Shown in pieces: positions 19,174 through 27,280 of a DNA stretch of 64,000 bases. The stretch comes from Methylobacterium symbioticum (GTDB taxonomy: Bacteria; Pseudomonadota; Alphaproteobacteria; Rhizobiales; Beijerinckiaceae). Every line of letters starts with the position of its first letter. Position 1 is the first letter of the stretch. Below the pieces are notes generated by a model, which was not told the DNA's origin, did not search any database, and saw nothing but the letters and a program-made list of their open reading frames with translations. The stretch spans positions 1-64,000 of the forward strand of contig NZ_CABFPH010000019.1 in the NCBI RefSeq assembly GCF_902141845.1, in the 5' to 3' direction. The position numbers and the translations under genes are program-made.

Positions 19174-19452
19174 TCACTTGAGGTAGGTCCGCACCACCTC
19201 GATCAGCTCGGCGGCCCCCCGGGCGCGCTCTGTGTCCGGCTCGGCGTCCGGGTTCACGACGTGGTGGCGGATGTGGTCTTCCATCAATTCGGCGGTCAGC
19301 CCGTTGATGGCACCCCGCATCGAGGCGACCAGCATCAGGACGTCGGCGCAGCCGAGCTCGGCCTCCAGGGCCCGCTCGACGGCTTCCGCCTGTCCCTTGA
19401 TCCGGCGCACACGCGCCAGGAGCTTGGTCCTTTCCTTGATCGTGTGGGCCAT
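19174..19452 (-). CDS. rcnR: Nickel/cobalt-responsive repressor RcnR
   Basis: A 92-residue CsoR/RcnR-family repressor starting MAHTIKERTKLL. The ligands match the RcnR fingerprint exactly: His3, Cys35, His60 and His64. The start at 19452 (AGGAAG ribosome-binding site) puts His at position 3; the GTG one codon upstream would shift it. It is first in the rcnR-rcnA operon, and a G-tract palindrome (19475-19499) lies 22 bp upstream. Metal binding should release DNA and allow RcnA production. Confidence 0.93.
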   Translation of the reverse strand: MAHTIKERTKLLARVRRIKGQAEAVERALEAELGCADVLMLVASMRGAINGLTAELMEDHIRHHVVNPDAEPDTERARGAAELIEVVRTYLK

Positions 19453-19474
19453 CACAGGCTTCCTCGTTATGGCG

Positions 19475-19499
19475 ACACATAGGGGGGTACCCTATGTGT
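19475..19499. promoter_or_regulatory. RcnR operator palindrome
   Basis: The perfect 10-bp arms ACACATAGGG (19475-19484) and CCCTATGTGT (19490-19499) flank a 5-bp centre, producing a run of six G followed by TACCC. G-tract palindromes flanked by AT-rich bases are the known site type for RcnR. It lies between rcnR (minus) and the DUF1289 gene (plus), so it may act on both. Confidence 0.75.
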
Positions 19500-19540
19500 G
19501 TCCAGCGGCGTCGATGCCGTGGTGTGTGCGGAGCCGTACC

Positions 19541-19750
19541 ATGAAGAAGGACGATCCCTGCATCGGGGTTTGCCAGTGGGACGGGCGCACCGGCTGGTGC
19601 CTCGGCTGCGGCCGCACAATCCCCGAGATCCGCGCGTGGAAGAAAATGACACCCTACCGGCGGACCGCCCTCGCGCGCGAGCTGCCCCGGCGGGTCGAGC
19701 AAGTCTCGGCCACACGGGAGCCGGCCCACTCCGACCTCGGGGACGCTTGA
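19541..19750 (+). CDS. DUF1289 small Cys-rich protein
   Basis: A 69-residue protein with four Cys in the DUF1289 pattern: DPCIGVCQ then WCLGCGRT, followed by a W-x-x-M segment (AWKKMTPYRR). The Cys set could bind a metal or an iron-sulfur cluster; the family function is unknown. It is divergent from rcnR across the RcnR operator and precedes the chromate genes. The start ATG at 19541 places the family motif at residue 7. Confidence 0.8.
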   Translation: MKKDDPCIGVCQWDGRTGWCLGCGRTIPEIRAWKKMTPYRRTALARELPRRVEQVSATREPAHSDLGDA

Positions 19751-19782
19751 CAGGGTGGGCGCTGGCGGGATGTATTGACTCA

Positions 19783-19801
19783 TCGGGGAGCGATCCCCCG
19801 A
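19783..19801 (+). promoter_or_regulatory. Hairpin in the chrB leader
   Basis: TCGGGG (19783-19788) pairs with CCCCGA (19796-19801), and a TTGACT box lies at 19775-19780. It is 55 bp upstream of the chrB start. It could be an operator or an RNA leader element; no known riboswitch is recognised. Confidence 0.3.
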
Positions 19802-19855
19802 CGAGGCTTCGGCTGAAGAATCGCGTCCCATCTGCACTTGCTGCAAGGACGCGTC

Positions 19856-20686
19856 ATGCCTGTGCCCAACACCATTACCGTCGACAAACTCGCGCGCCTG
19901 ATCGGAACTCCCGGCTGCCCGGCCGTCGTCGACGTGCGCACCTACAAGGAATTCCTCGCCGACCAGCGGTACGTGCCCGGTTCCCTCGTCCGGGAGGCTA
20001 GCCGGGTCGCCGAGTGGGCGCCGGCGCTGCGCGGCAGGTCGGTCGTCGTGGTCTGCGAGGACGGGCGCCGGCACAGCCACGGCGTCGCTGCCTGGCTGCG
20101 CAGCGCCGGCGTGAACGCCGAGGCTCTGCAGGGTGGTATCGCAGACTGGGCGGCCGCCGAACTGCCGATGGTCCCGGCCGACAAGGTCCGCAACCGCGAC
20201 GAGCAGGGCCGAACCGTCTGGGTCACGCGCGCCCGACCCAAAGTCGACCGTATCGCCTGTCCCTGGCTGATCCGCCGCTTCGTCGACCCCGACGCGGTCT
20301 TCCTGTTCGTGCCGCCGGGTGAGGTCGTCGGCGTTGCGGAACGGTTCGAGGCCGCACCCTTCGACATCGACGACCCGGGCACCTTCTGGAGCCACCGGGG
20401 CGAGCTCTGCACCTTCGACGTCATGGTCGAGGAGCTCGGCCTCGCCACGCCGCCGCTCCTGCACCTCGCGACGCTCGTGCGCGGGGCCGACACGGGCCGG
20501 CCAGACCTGGCGCCGGAGGCGGCCGGGCTGCTCGCGGCATCGCTCGGCCTGTCGCGCATCTATGCCAATGACATGGAGCAGCTCGACGCCGGCATGCTCC
20601 TCTACGACGCCTTCTATCGCTGGTGCCGGGACGCAACGGAGGAGCGTCACGACTGGGTGGGCGACCGCACTAAGGGGAAGGCCTGA
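19856..20686 (+). CDS. chrB: Chromate resistance protein ChrB with N-terminal rhodanese domain
   Basis: A 276-residue fusion. Residues about 8-100 are a rhodanese domain (VVDVRTYKEFLADQR; active-site loop VCEDGRRHSHG with its Cys). Residues about 120-275 are the ChrB C-terminal domain (WVTRARPKVDRIACPWLIRR, FDIDDPGTFWSHRGELCTFD). ChrB accompanies ChrA in proteobacterial chromate operons as a regulator or chromate-sensing factor. It is 2 bp upstream of chrA. Start ATG 19856 with an AAGGAC ribosome-binding site. Confidence 0.9.
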   Translation: MPVPNTITVDKLARLIGTPGCPAVVDVRTYKEFLADQRYVPGSLVREASRVAEWAPALRGRSVVVVCEDGRRHSHGVAAWLRSAGVNAEALQGGIADWAAAELPMVPADKVRNRDEQGRTVWVTRARPKVDRIACPWLIRRFVDPDAVFLFVPPGEVVGVAERFEAAPFDIDDPGTFWSHRGELCTFDVMVEELGLATPPLLHLATLVRGADTGRPDLAPEAAGLLAASLGLSRIYANDMEQLDAGMLLYDAFYRWCRDATEERHDWVGDRTKGKA

Positions 20687-20688
20687 CC

Positions 20689-22098
20689 ATGGCCGCGACC
20701 GCAGGCATCCAGACTGCGCCGGAGCATAGCGCAGCTGCCCCGGGAGCGCCGCTGCCCGTGACCCTGGCCGAGGCCGTGCCGATCTGGGCGCGCATCGCCG
20801 CGCTCTCGTTCGGCGGGCCGGCCGGGCAGATCGCGGTCATGCATCGCATCCTCGTCGAGGAGCGGCGCTGGATCTCCGAGAACCGCTTCCTGCACGCCCT
20901 GAACTTTTGCACGCTGCTGCCTGGCCCCGAGGCGCAGCAACTCGCCACCTACGTCGGCTGGCTCATGCACGGCACCCGCGGCGGGCTCGTCGCCGGCGGG
21001 CTATTCGTCCTACCGGGCGTGCTCGCGATCATGGCGCTGAGCTGGGTCTACGCGCTCTACGGCAACGTCGGTTTCGTCGCCGGCCTATTCTTCGGCCTGA
21101 AGGCGGCGGTGCTGGCCATCGTGCTCCAGGCCGTGATCCGGATCGGCAAGCGGGCACTCAAGGGACCGGTCATGGTCGGCCTCGCGGCTGCGGCGTTCGT
21201 GGCCATCTTCTTCTTCGACGTGCCCTTCCCGCTGATCGTGCTCTGCGCGGGCGTCATCGGCTACCTCGGCGGCCGAGCCGGCCTGCCGCAGTTCAAGGCC
21301 GGAGGGCACGGGGGTGGTGGCAAGGTCGTCGAGGGCCCCTTCCTACTCGACGATCACGAGCTTCCGCAGGAGCGGGCCGCCGCCGGGCAAACGCTGCGGA
21401 TACTGCTGACCTGGGGCGCTATCTGGCTAGTACCGGTCGCTGCCATCCTGCTCGCCGCCGGCCCGGACGACGTCTTCAGCCAAGTGGCGGTGTTCTTCTC
21501 GAAGATGGCGATGGTGACGTTCGGCGGGGCCTACGCGGTGCTCGCCTACGTGGCCCAGCAGGCGGTGGAGCATTACGGCTGGCTGAAGCCCGGCGAGATG
21601 CTCGACGGCCTCGGCATGGCCGAGACCACGCCCGGCCCGCTGATCATGGTCACCCAGTTCGTGGGCTTCCTCGCCGCCTACCGGGCGCCGGGAAGTCTGC
21701 CGCCGCTCCTGGCGGGGACGCTCGGCGGGCTGCTGACCACCTGGGTGACCTTCGCGCCGTGCTTCCTCTGGATCTTCGTGGGCGCCCCTTACGTTGAGCG
21801 GCTGCGCGGCAACCGGGCCTTGGCCGGCGCGCTCTCGGCTATCACCGCCGCGGTCGTCGGCGTGATCCTGAACCTCGCGGTCTGGTTCGCCCTGCACACC
21901 GTCTTCGCCGAGACGCGACCGTTCGCGGCCGGCCCTGTCCGGTTCGACGTGCCGGTCCCGTCAAGCCTCAACCCCTGGGCCCTCGCGTTGGCGGCCGCGG
22001 CGGTGCTGGCGGTGTTCCGGTGCAAGGTCGGCATGGTCCAGACGCTCGCGGCCTGCGCCGCTGCCGGCGTCGCCCTGCACTTGGGAGGTTTGGTGTGA
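20689..22098 (+). CDS. chrA: Chromate efflux transporter ChrA (two-domain CHR family)
   Basis: A 469-residue membrane protein with two homologous halves. The first carries LSFGGPAGQIAVMH and LLPGPEAQQLATYVGW, the second FGGAYAVLAYVAQQA and ETTPGPLIMVTQFVGF. These paired FGG and PGP motifs define long-chain ChrA proteins, which export chromate across the inner membrane. It follows chrB by 2 bp and overlaps the next gene by 1 bp, so the operon is tight. Confidence 0.95.
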   Translation: MAATAGIQTAPEHSAAAPGAPLPVTLAEAVPIWARIAALSFGGPAGQIAVMHRILVEERRWISENRFLHALNFCTLLPGPEAQQLATYVGWLMHGTRGGLVAGGLFVLPGVLAIMALSWVYALYGNVGFVAGLFFGLKAAVLAIVLQAVIRIGKRALKGPVMVGLAAAAFVAIFFFDVPFPLIVLCAGVIGYLGGRAGLPQFKAGGHGGGGKVVEGPFLLDDHELPQERAAAGQTLRILLTWGAIWLVPVAAILLAAGPDDVFSQVAVFFSKMAMVTFGGAYAVLAYVAQQAVEHYGWLKPGEMLDGLGMAETTPGPLIMVTQFVGFLAAYRAPGSLPPLLAGTLGGLLTTWVTFAPCFLWIFVGAPYVERLRGNRALAGALSAITAAVVGVILNLAVWFALHTVFAETRPFAAGPVRFDVPVPSSLNPWALALAAAAVLAVFRCKVGMVQTLAACAAAGVALHLGGLV

Positions 22099-22454
22099 TG
22101 GGCACCGGGCGCCGCACCGCGGCGGTCATCCTTCTCGTCCTGGCGGCGGGTCCGGCACCCGCGGGCGAGGCGTTCCGGCGCCTGACCGCGTCCGAGATCC
22201 GGGCGCGCCTTGTCGGCAAGGAGGTCACCGACGAGGTGCACTGGGCCTACCGCTTCGAGCCGGGCGGCCGCTTGCACGTCGTGTCCCTCGGGCGGGCTCA
22301 CACCGCGCGGTGGCGGATCGACAAGGACGAGCTCTGCCTGGAGGCCGTTCCCTGCGTCCAGGTCTGGATGGCCGGCAACCGCGTCGAGCTCCGGCGTGGC
22401 GACGGCACCCTGCCGGACGAGGGTGTGCTGCAGGCACCGGCACGCCGGTCCTGA
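22098..22454 (+). CDS. Small exported protein of unknown function in the chromate operon
   Basis: A 118-residue protein whose ATG overlaps the chrA stop (TGATG). A signal peptide is evident (AAVILLVLAAGPAPAGEA). The mature part has LTASEIRARLVGKEVTD, WAYRFEPGGRLHV and a later Cys pair (ELCLEAVPCVQVW). The layout resembles small periplasmic DUF995-like proteins, but I do not firmly recognise it. Translational coupling to chrA suggests a role linked to chromate export. Confidence 0.72.
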   Translation: MGTGRRTAAVILLVLAAGPAPAGEAFRRLTASEIRARLVGKEVTDEVHWAYRFEPGGRLHVVSLGRAHTARWRIDKDELCLEAVPCVQVWMAGNRVELRRGDGTLPDEGVLQAPARRS

Positions 22455-22490
22455 GGACTTCGAACCGCAACCACAATCGAGGAGACGACC

Positions 22491-23447
22491 ATGCGTCGCT
22501 TGCTTGCATCCATCGCCGTCCTGGGCACCCTCGCGACCGGCGCGTCGGCCGCGGAGCCCTGGCAGGACGCCATCGCCACCGGGCTGGGCAAGCCCGGGAC
22601 CGCCATGCCGGGCGGGGTCTACCGCGTCGGCCTGCCCCGGACCGACCTGAAGGTCACCCTCGACGGCGTGCAGCTGAAGCCATCCCTCGCCCTTGGCTCC
22701 TGGCTCGCCTTCGTGCGGCACGGGGGCGGGAACGAGGTCATGGTGATGGGCGACCTCGTCCTAACCGAGGACGAAGTGAACCCGGTGATGAAGCGCCTCG
22801 TCGAGAACGGCGTCGAGATCACCGCCATCCACAACCACCTGCTGCGGGCCTCACCGAGCACCCTCTACATGCACGTCTCCGGGCAGGGCGAGCCCGGGAA
22901 GCTCGCCACGATCCTGGCGGGGGCGCTGGGCGCGAGCCGCACGCCCTTCGGCGGCGAGACCGCCGGCGGCTCCCCGCCGTCCGGGAAGACCGAACCGGCC
23001 TCGGCCGGCGAGGGACCGGTGCCGGCGAAGGCGACCGCGCCGGATCAGTCGCTCGACCTCGACACGGCGGCCATCGACGCCGCCATCGGGCGCAAAGGCA
23101 AGGTCAACGGCGGCGTCTACGCCGTGAGCGTGCCGCGCTCGGAGACCCCGAAGGACCACGGCATGGTCGTGCCCGAGGCCATGGGCTCGGCGATCGCCAT
23201 CAACTTCCAGCCGACCGGCGGCGGCAAGGCGGCCATCACGGGCGACTTCGTGCTCACCGCCGACGAGGTGAACCCGGTGATCAAGGCGTTGCGGGCGAGC
23301 GGCATTGAGGTCACGGCGCTTCACAACCACATGCTCGACGACGAGCCGCGGCTGTTCTTCATGCACTTCTGGGCGAACGACGACGCGGGCAAGCTCGCCA
23401 AGGGCCTGCGCGACGCGCTCGACCAGGTGAAGGTCGCGAAGGGCTGA
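22491..23447 (+). CDS. Exported DUF1259 (LppY/LpqO-like) protein
   Basis: A 318-residue protein with a signal peptide (LLASIAVLGTLATGASA) and two DUF1259 repeats. Each repeat contains a TEDEVNPVMKRL or TADEVNPVIKAL segment followed by an HNH-like stretch (ITAIHNHLL, VTALHNHML) and a late MHxxG/W motif. The family's activity is unknown; the repeated His clusters could bind metal. It is the fourth gene in the chromate operon, with a GAGGAG ribosome-binding site 7 bp before its ATG. Confidence 0.85.
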   Translation: MRRLLASIAVLGTLATGASAAEPWQDAIATGLGKPGTAMPGGVYRVGLPRTDLKVTLDGVQLKPSLALGSWLAFVRHGGGNEVMVMGDLVLTEDEVNPVMKRLVENGVEITAIHNHLLRASPSTLYMHVSGQGEPGKLATILAGALGASRTPFGGETAGGSPPSGKTEPASAGEGPVPAKATAPDQSLDLDTAAIDAAIGRKGKVNGGVYAVSVPRSETPKDHGMVVPEAMGSAIAINFQPTGGGKAAITGDFVLTADEVNPVIKALRASGIEVTALHNHMLDDEPRLFFMHFWANDDAGKLAKGLRDALDQVKVAKG

Positions 23448-23463
23448 TGCCAGGAGCATCGCC

Positions 23464-23931
23464 ATGATGACGATGTCGGTGAACCTCAGGGGGCGGTGCC
23501 TCGCGGTCCTGGCGGCGGCTTCGGTCACCGTCTCACTTCCGGCGACGGTTCCGCCGGCGAACGCCGCCGGCTGCGAGGGCACGTCCTGCGCCCTGAATGC
23601 GGGCGGCCAGGGCGTCGGTGCCCCGGCGGTGCCGCCGGCCGCTTCGGTCGACATCCGCGAGAGGCGGTCGGGGGACCTGTACCGCGTCTGCCTCGCCGAG
23701 CGGGGCAAGGCGTCGGGCTGGTGCAGCGCCTACCTCATGGGTGTCGCCGATACGCTGGCGGCCTTCGGCGATGGCGGCGACAAGGCCGGGATCTGCGCCG
23801 TCGACTACACCATCGAGGCCCTGACCGAGGCGTATATGGCCTGGGCGCACGCCAACGAGGCCCTGCTCCAGACCGACATGCTGGCGGGGGCCAGCCTCGC
23901 CTTCCGGCAGTGCTGGCCCTGTGGGCGGTGA
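23464..23931 (+). CDS. Rap1a/Tai-family exported protein
   Basis: A 155-residue protein with a signal peptide and a Rap1a/Tai-like domain (residues about 70-155): LYRVCLAE, SGWCSAYLMGVAD, GICAVDYTIEALTEAY and a final RQCWPC. The Cys positions match the disulfide pattern of this family. Named members are type VI secretion immunity proteins, but many stand alone in unrelated operons, and no secretion genes are here. It begins 17 bp after the DUF1259 gene. Confidence 0.75.
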   Translation: MMTMSVNLRGRCLAVLAAASVTVSLPATVPPANAAGCEGTSCALNAGGQGVGAPAVPPAASVDIRERRSGDLYRVCLAERGKASGWCSAYLMGVADTLAAFGDGGDKAGICAVDYTIEALTEAYMAWAHANEALLQTDMLAGASLAFRQCWPCGR

Positions 23932-23970
23932 ACCGGAGCGCGCCCGCCTCCCTCACGATCCGCGCCAGCA

Positions 23971-25050
23971 ATGCTCCCGGTGCCAAAGATGACGGGTCCA
24001 GGCCAGCATCCCTTCAAGGTCGCCGTCGTCTGGCGGGGCGACGCCCGGGCGCGAGCCGAAGCGCGTCCGGAAACCAGCCGGTTCGCGGCGGTGTTCGCCG
24101 TCCTTGAGCGGCACGGGCTCGCCGGCGAGCCCGCCGTATGGGTGGAGGAGCTCGCCGATGACGTCCGGGCCCAGCTTATGGCGGTGGACGCCGTGTTGGT
24201 CTGGGTGAACCCAGTGACTGAGGACACCGGCGAGGACCGCAGAGCTCTCGACGCGGTGCTGCGGGAGGTGGCGGCCGCCGGGATCCTCGTCAGCTGTCAT
24301 CCCGACGTAATCGACCGGATAGGCACGAAGGAGGTGCTGGTCCGGACGCGGGAGTTGGGTTGGGGCACGGATACGCACCTCTACGCCAGCCATGCCGCGC
24401 TCGCGGCGGAGTTCCCCGCGCGCGTCGCCGAGGGGCCGCGGGTGCTGAAGTGCAGCCGCGGCAACGGCGGCATCGGCGTCTGGAAGGTAGAGCGCGCCGC
24501 GGGTCCCGACGTGCTGGTGCAGGAGGCGCGCGACCGGAGCCGGCGCACGATGCCACTCGACGCGTTCCTGGCCGAGCGCGCCGCCGACTTCGCGGCGGGC
24601 GGCCCCCTCGTCGACCAGCCGTTCCAGGCGCGGCACCTGGAGGGGATGGTCCGCTGCTACGTGAGCGGTACGCGGGTGGCCGGGTTCGGTGCCCAGTACG
24701 TGACCGCGCTCGCCTCGCCCGAGCATGGACGGGCCCCACCGCGCCTCTATTCTGGGCCGGACGACGCGCGCTTCCAGCACCTGCGCGGCCTGATGGAAGC
24801 GGAATGGATACCTGAGATGACGCTTCTGCTCGGCTTGGTCCCGGACGACCTGCCGGTCGTCTGGGACGCCGACTTCCTGCTCGGGCCGAAGGGCGCCGCC
24901 GGCGAGGACACTTACGTGCTCTGCGAGATCAACGCGAGCTCGGTTTACCCCATTCCAGACGAGGCGCACGACACCCTGGCCGCGACGCTGCGACATCGAT
25001 TGGACGATGCCCACCGACCGGTGGAGCGGGACGCGGCCTTCGGAGGCTGA
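23971..25050 (+). CDS. ATP-grasp-like protein, Cj0069 family
   Basis: A 359-residue protein with FKVAVVWRGDARAR near the start and ATP-grasp-like features: KCSRGNGGIGVWKV (nucleotide loop), VWDADFLLG and CEINASSVYPIP (metal-binding acidic and Asn residues). It resembles the uncharacterised Cj0069 family. A ligase activity on a small carboxylic acid is the general expectation for ATP-grasp folds, but no substrate is known. It closes the chromate cluster. ATG 23989 is an alternative start. Confidence 0.72.
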   Translation: MLPVPKMTGPGQHPFKVAVVWRGDARARAEARPETSRFAAVFAVLERHGLAGEPAVWVEELADDVRAQLMAVDAVLVWVNPVTEDTGEDRRALDAVLREVAAAGILVSCHPDVIDRIGTKEVLVRTRELGWGTDTHLYASHAALAAEFPARVAEGPRVLKCSRGNGGIGVWKVERAAGPDVLVQEARDRSRRTMPLDAFLAERAADFAAGGPLVDQPFQARHLEGMVRCYVSGTRVAGFGAQYVTALASPEHGRAPPRLYSGPDDARFQHLRGLMEAEWIPEMTLLLGLVPDDLPVVWDADFLLGPKGAAGEDTYVLCEINASSVYPIPDEAHDTLAATLRHRLDDAHRPVERDAAFGG

Positions 25051-25565
25051 CCGGAACCGGTTGTTAGCCTGGAAACAGCCTTGGAATACCGGATCGCTCC
25101 TCGTTTCATAGCGTACCCTTATGCGAATGGGCGGCCGCTGCCGTCACGGTGAACGTCCGCTATGGAGTGGCGTCCGCGGCTTCGTGAATGACCGGGATGG
25201 GCGCAAAGCAGCCAGAGGAGCCGTCCAGCACACGTCCGCTATCGGGATCCGAAGGGCTACGTGTGAACGATGGCGTTTGGTCGCAATCAGTCCGTCCGCA
25301 TTTGCGTCAGCAAATCCCATTACGGCCGGCGGCTCTCAAAGATTGTCATCCGCTCCAACAAGAGCATGTCCGGAATGGCGTTTTTTTAGGCAACACGTCC
25401 GACCGTAGCTGACGCTTTGTCCGAGGCAGAGGTAATCGGCCCTTCCGGGGTTTGGATAGGTACCCATGCCTCTCCCGAGGCGGCATCCGCGACGGGCGTC
25501 GCGGATGTGTTTCCTCAGGCGCCACCGCCGATGGTATGACATCGGCGGTGACCCGGATCCTCGGG
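25051..25565. other. Intergenic stretch with two strong hairpins, no gene seen
   Basis: I see no supported gene between the chromate operon and the exonuclease-like genes. Two perfect 10-bp inverted repeats are present: CATCCGCGAC/GTCGCGGATG (25484-25493 and 25498-25507) and CACCGCCGAT/ATCGGCGGTG (25523-25532 and 25541-25550). The second lies 16 bp past the minus-strand xseB-like stop and could terminate that operon, although no T-run follows. Confidence 0.5.
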
Positions 25566-25763
25566 CTATGCCGACCGGCGGCGCAGGTCAGCGATCCGGG
25601 CGTTCAGCACGGCGCGCAACTCTTGCACCTCGACATAGGCGGCCTCGGCCTTCTCGAAGGCGGACAATCCGTCCTTTTGGATTTCCTGGGTCAGCGCCTC
25701 GATGCGCCGGACCGCGGTCAGGAAGCTCGGCGTCTCGGGTGAGCGGGTCTTGGACATGGTCAA
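25566..25763 (-). CDS. Exonuclease VII small-subunit-like protein (XseB-like)
   Basis: A 65-residue helical protein (MSKTRSPETPSFL from 25757 is an alternative start). The pattern FLTAVRRIEALTQEIQ, then LSAFEKAEAAYVEVQEL, then a last helix ending in ARIADLRRRSA follows XseB, in which two helices form the coiled hairpin that wraps the large subunit. Alone it would be too short to name, but it starts 15 bp after an XseA-like gene. It would stabilise an accessory exonuclease VII. Confidence 0.62.
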   Translation of the reverse strand: MTMSKTRSPETPSFLTAVRRIEALTQEIQKDGLSAFEKAEAAYVEVQELRAVLNARIADLRRRSA

Positions 25764-25778
25764 TCTCCTGGTCGCAGA

Positions 25779-27203
25779 TCAGTTGTATGTGACGAAGGTC
25801 GGCACGACCCGGACGAAGATCGTCCCGTCGCGGAAGTGCAGGAACAGCGGCATGTGGGACTTGAGCTCGCGATAGCGCTCGATGACGAGGCCGGTGTCGG
25901 CCGCCGTCACCAGCGCCCAACCCGGCTCCCAGGCCGGGTCGTCGTCATCCCCATCGCCGAAGCCGAGCACCTCGATGGGAGCGGCATATGGCTTGATCTC
26001 GGCTGTCGCGCCGGTCCCAACGCCAGCTGCCGCGGCAAGGCCGGTCAGCAGGCTGCGCTCAACGCCTCGATTGAGCTGTCGCAGCCGCCGATCGGCGAGT
26101 TCCGCGAGATCGCCGAGGCTCGCGGCGAAGCCCTGCAAGGCCCCCGCCAGGGCGATGCGCCCAGCCGCCTCCAGATTCTCCGCGAGGGCGGCGTCGAACG
26201 CCGCGAGCGCGCGCTCGGCTCGTACGCCGGTGGCCTCGACAAGCCGGCGCACCAGTATCGCCGCGGCCGTCGGGGTCGGCTCAGATCGCGCCGCGACCGC
26301 ATCCAGGGCGGTGAGCGGCGTCCCGGCATGGCCGAGCCCTGCGATGACGTTCGGAGCCCCGGTGGCCGCGCGCACGGTCGCGTAGGCGTTGAGGGCCTGG
26401 AAGCCCTCGACCGGACCGCCCCCTCGGCAGACCAGGGTCGCCGATAGGCCGTGCTCGCGGTGCAGCTCGCCCGCTCGGCCGAACGCCTCGCTCAACGAGT
26501 GCTCCGCCGACGGTCCCTCGAACATCGCGTAGATCCGGTGGAGCCGGATCAGGCCGTTCTCCTCCAGTGGGCGCAGGACGTGCTCGACGTCGCGACGGGC
26601 ATCGCCGAACTCGGCGGCGATCAGCGCGATGTGGCGCGGATCCTCGGGCACCTCCCAGGTCCCCGGGCCTAAGCGGCGCCCCTCGCGCCTCAGGCGCTGC
26701 AGCGTCCTCTCCCGCTGGATCTCGCCCTCGACCGGCACCGCGCCGACCGAGATCACAGCGATGACCCTGGCTTGTACCCCGGCACCGCGCCCGTAGCGCT
26801 GACGCAGGCTGGTTTGCAGCCGGAGCACGACGGTCCTGTTGACCAAGGCCGCCGGATCGAGGGCGTCGCCGATCGCATCCCGGCAGGCGGCGAGGTCGGC
26901 AGCGGCGAGCCGAACCTTGAGCCGGGGCGGCTCGAGGCTACTGCTTGGATCGGCCTCGCCGAGCAGGAGCAGGTGTCCGTCGGACCCGAGGGGTGCGACG
27001 GTCAGGACGCTGGCCCGCACCGTGTGCTCGCCTCGCAGGCGTTGGCGCAGCCAGCCGAGCAGATCGCGGAGCTCGCGGATCTCGTCGGCGACCCGGGTCG
27101 CCCCTGCGTCGTCCAGCGGGATAGGAGGAGGACGGGCATCGCCCGGTTCAGCCGGGGGTACAGGCCCCCCGTGGGTCTTAGGAAAGAATCTGTGGTGTCG
27201 CAT
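25779..27203 (-). CDS. Exonuclease VII large-subunit-like protein (XseA-like)
   Basis: A 474-residue protein of normal XseA length. An OB-fold-like N-terminus (about residues 45-140) is followed by the nuclease core: RHIALIAAEFGDARRDV corresponds to the IGVVTSPTGAA-xDV block, LVCRGGGPVEGF has the RGGG signature (Arg260), and GLGHAGTPLTALDAVA plus PTPTAAA correspond to VGHETD and APTPSAAA. XseA degrades single-stranded DNA. Differences from the consensus (GHAGT rather than GHETD) show strong divergence. The start at 27203 is the only ATG before the domain; a longer open frame upstream is the shadow of the next gene. Confidence 0.75.
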   Translation of the reverse strand: MRHHRFFPKTHGGPVPPAEPGDARPPPIPLDDAGATRVADEIRELRDLLGWLRQRLRGEHTVRASVLTVAPLGSDGHLLLLGEADPSSSLEPPRLKVRLAAADLAACRDAIGDALDPAALVNRTVVLRLQTSLRQRYGRGAGVQARVIAVISVGAVPVEGEIQRERTLQRLRREGRRLGPGTWEVPEDPRHIALIAAEFGDARRDVEHVLRPLEENGLIRLHRIYAMFEGPSAEHSLSEAFGRAGELHREHGLSATLVCRGGGPVEGFQALNAYATVRAATGAPNVIAGLGHAGTPLTALDAVAARSEPTPTAAAILVRRLVEATGVRAERALAAFDAALAENLEAAGRIALAGALQGFAASLGDLAELADRRLRQLNRGVERSLLTGLAAAAGVGTGATAEIKPYAAPIEVLGFGDGDDDDPAWEPGWALVTAADTGLVIERYRELKSHMPLFLHFRDGTIFVRVVPTFVTYN

Positions 27204-27280
27204 CGTGTCGTTCGCTGAGGTCGGGATGGGGCAGTGGTCCGGCGGCCAGCATGCCGGCGGCCGGATCGTCGAGGGTGGCG

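Noticed and set aside
19741..19856. Riboswitch upstream of chrB
   Set aside because: One hairpin is visible, but I could not match it to any known riboswitch class.
23464..23931. Type VI secretion immunity function for the Rap1a/Tai-like protein
   Set aside because: There is no effector or secretion gene nearby; the chromate operon context makes the immunity label unsafe.
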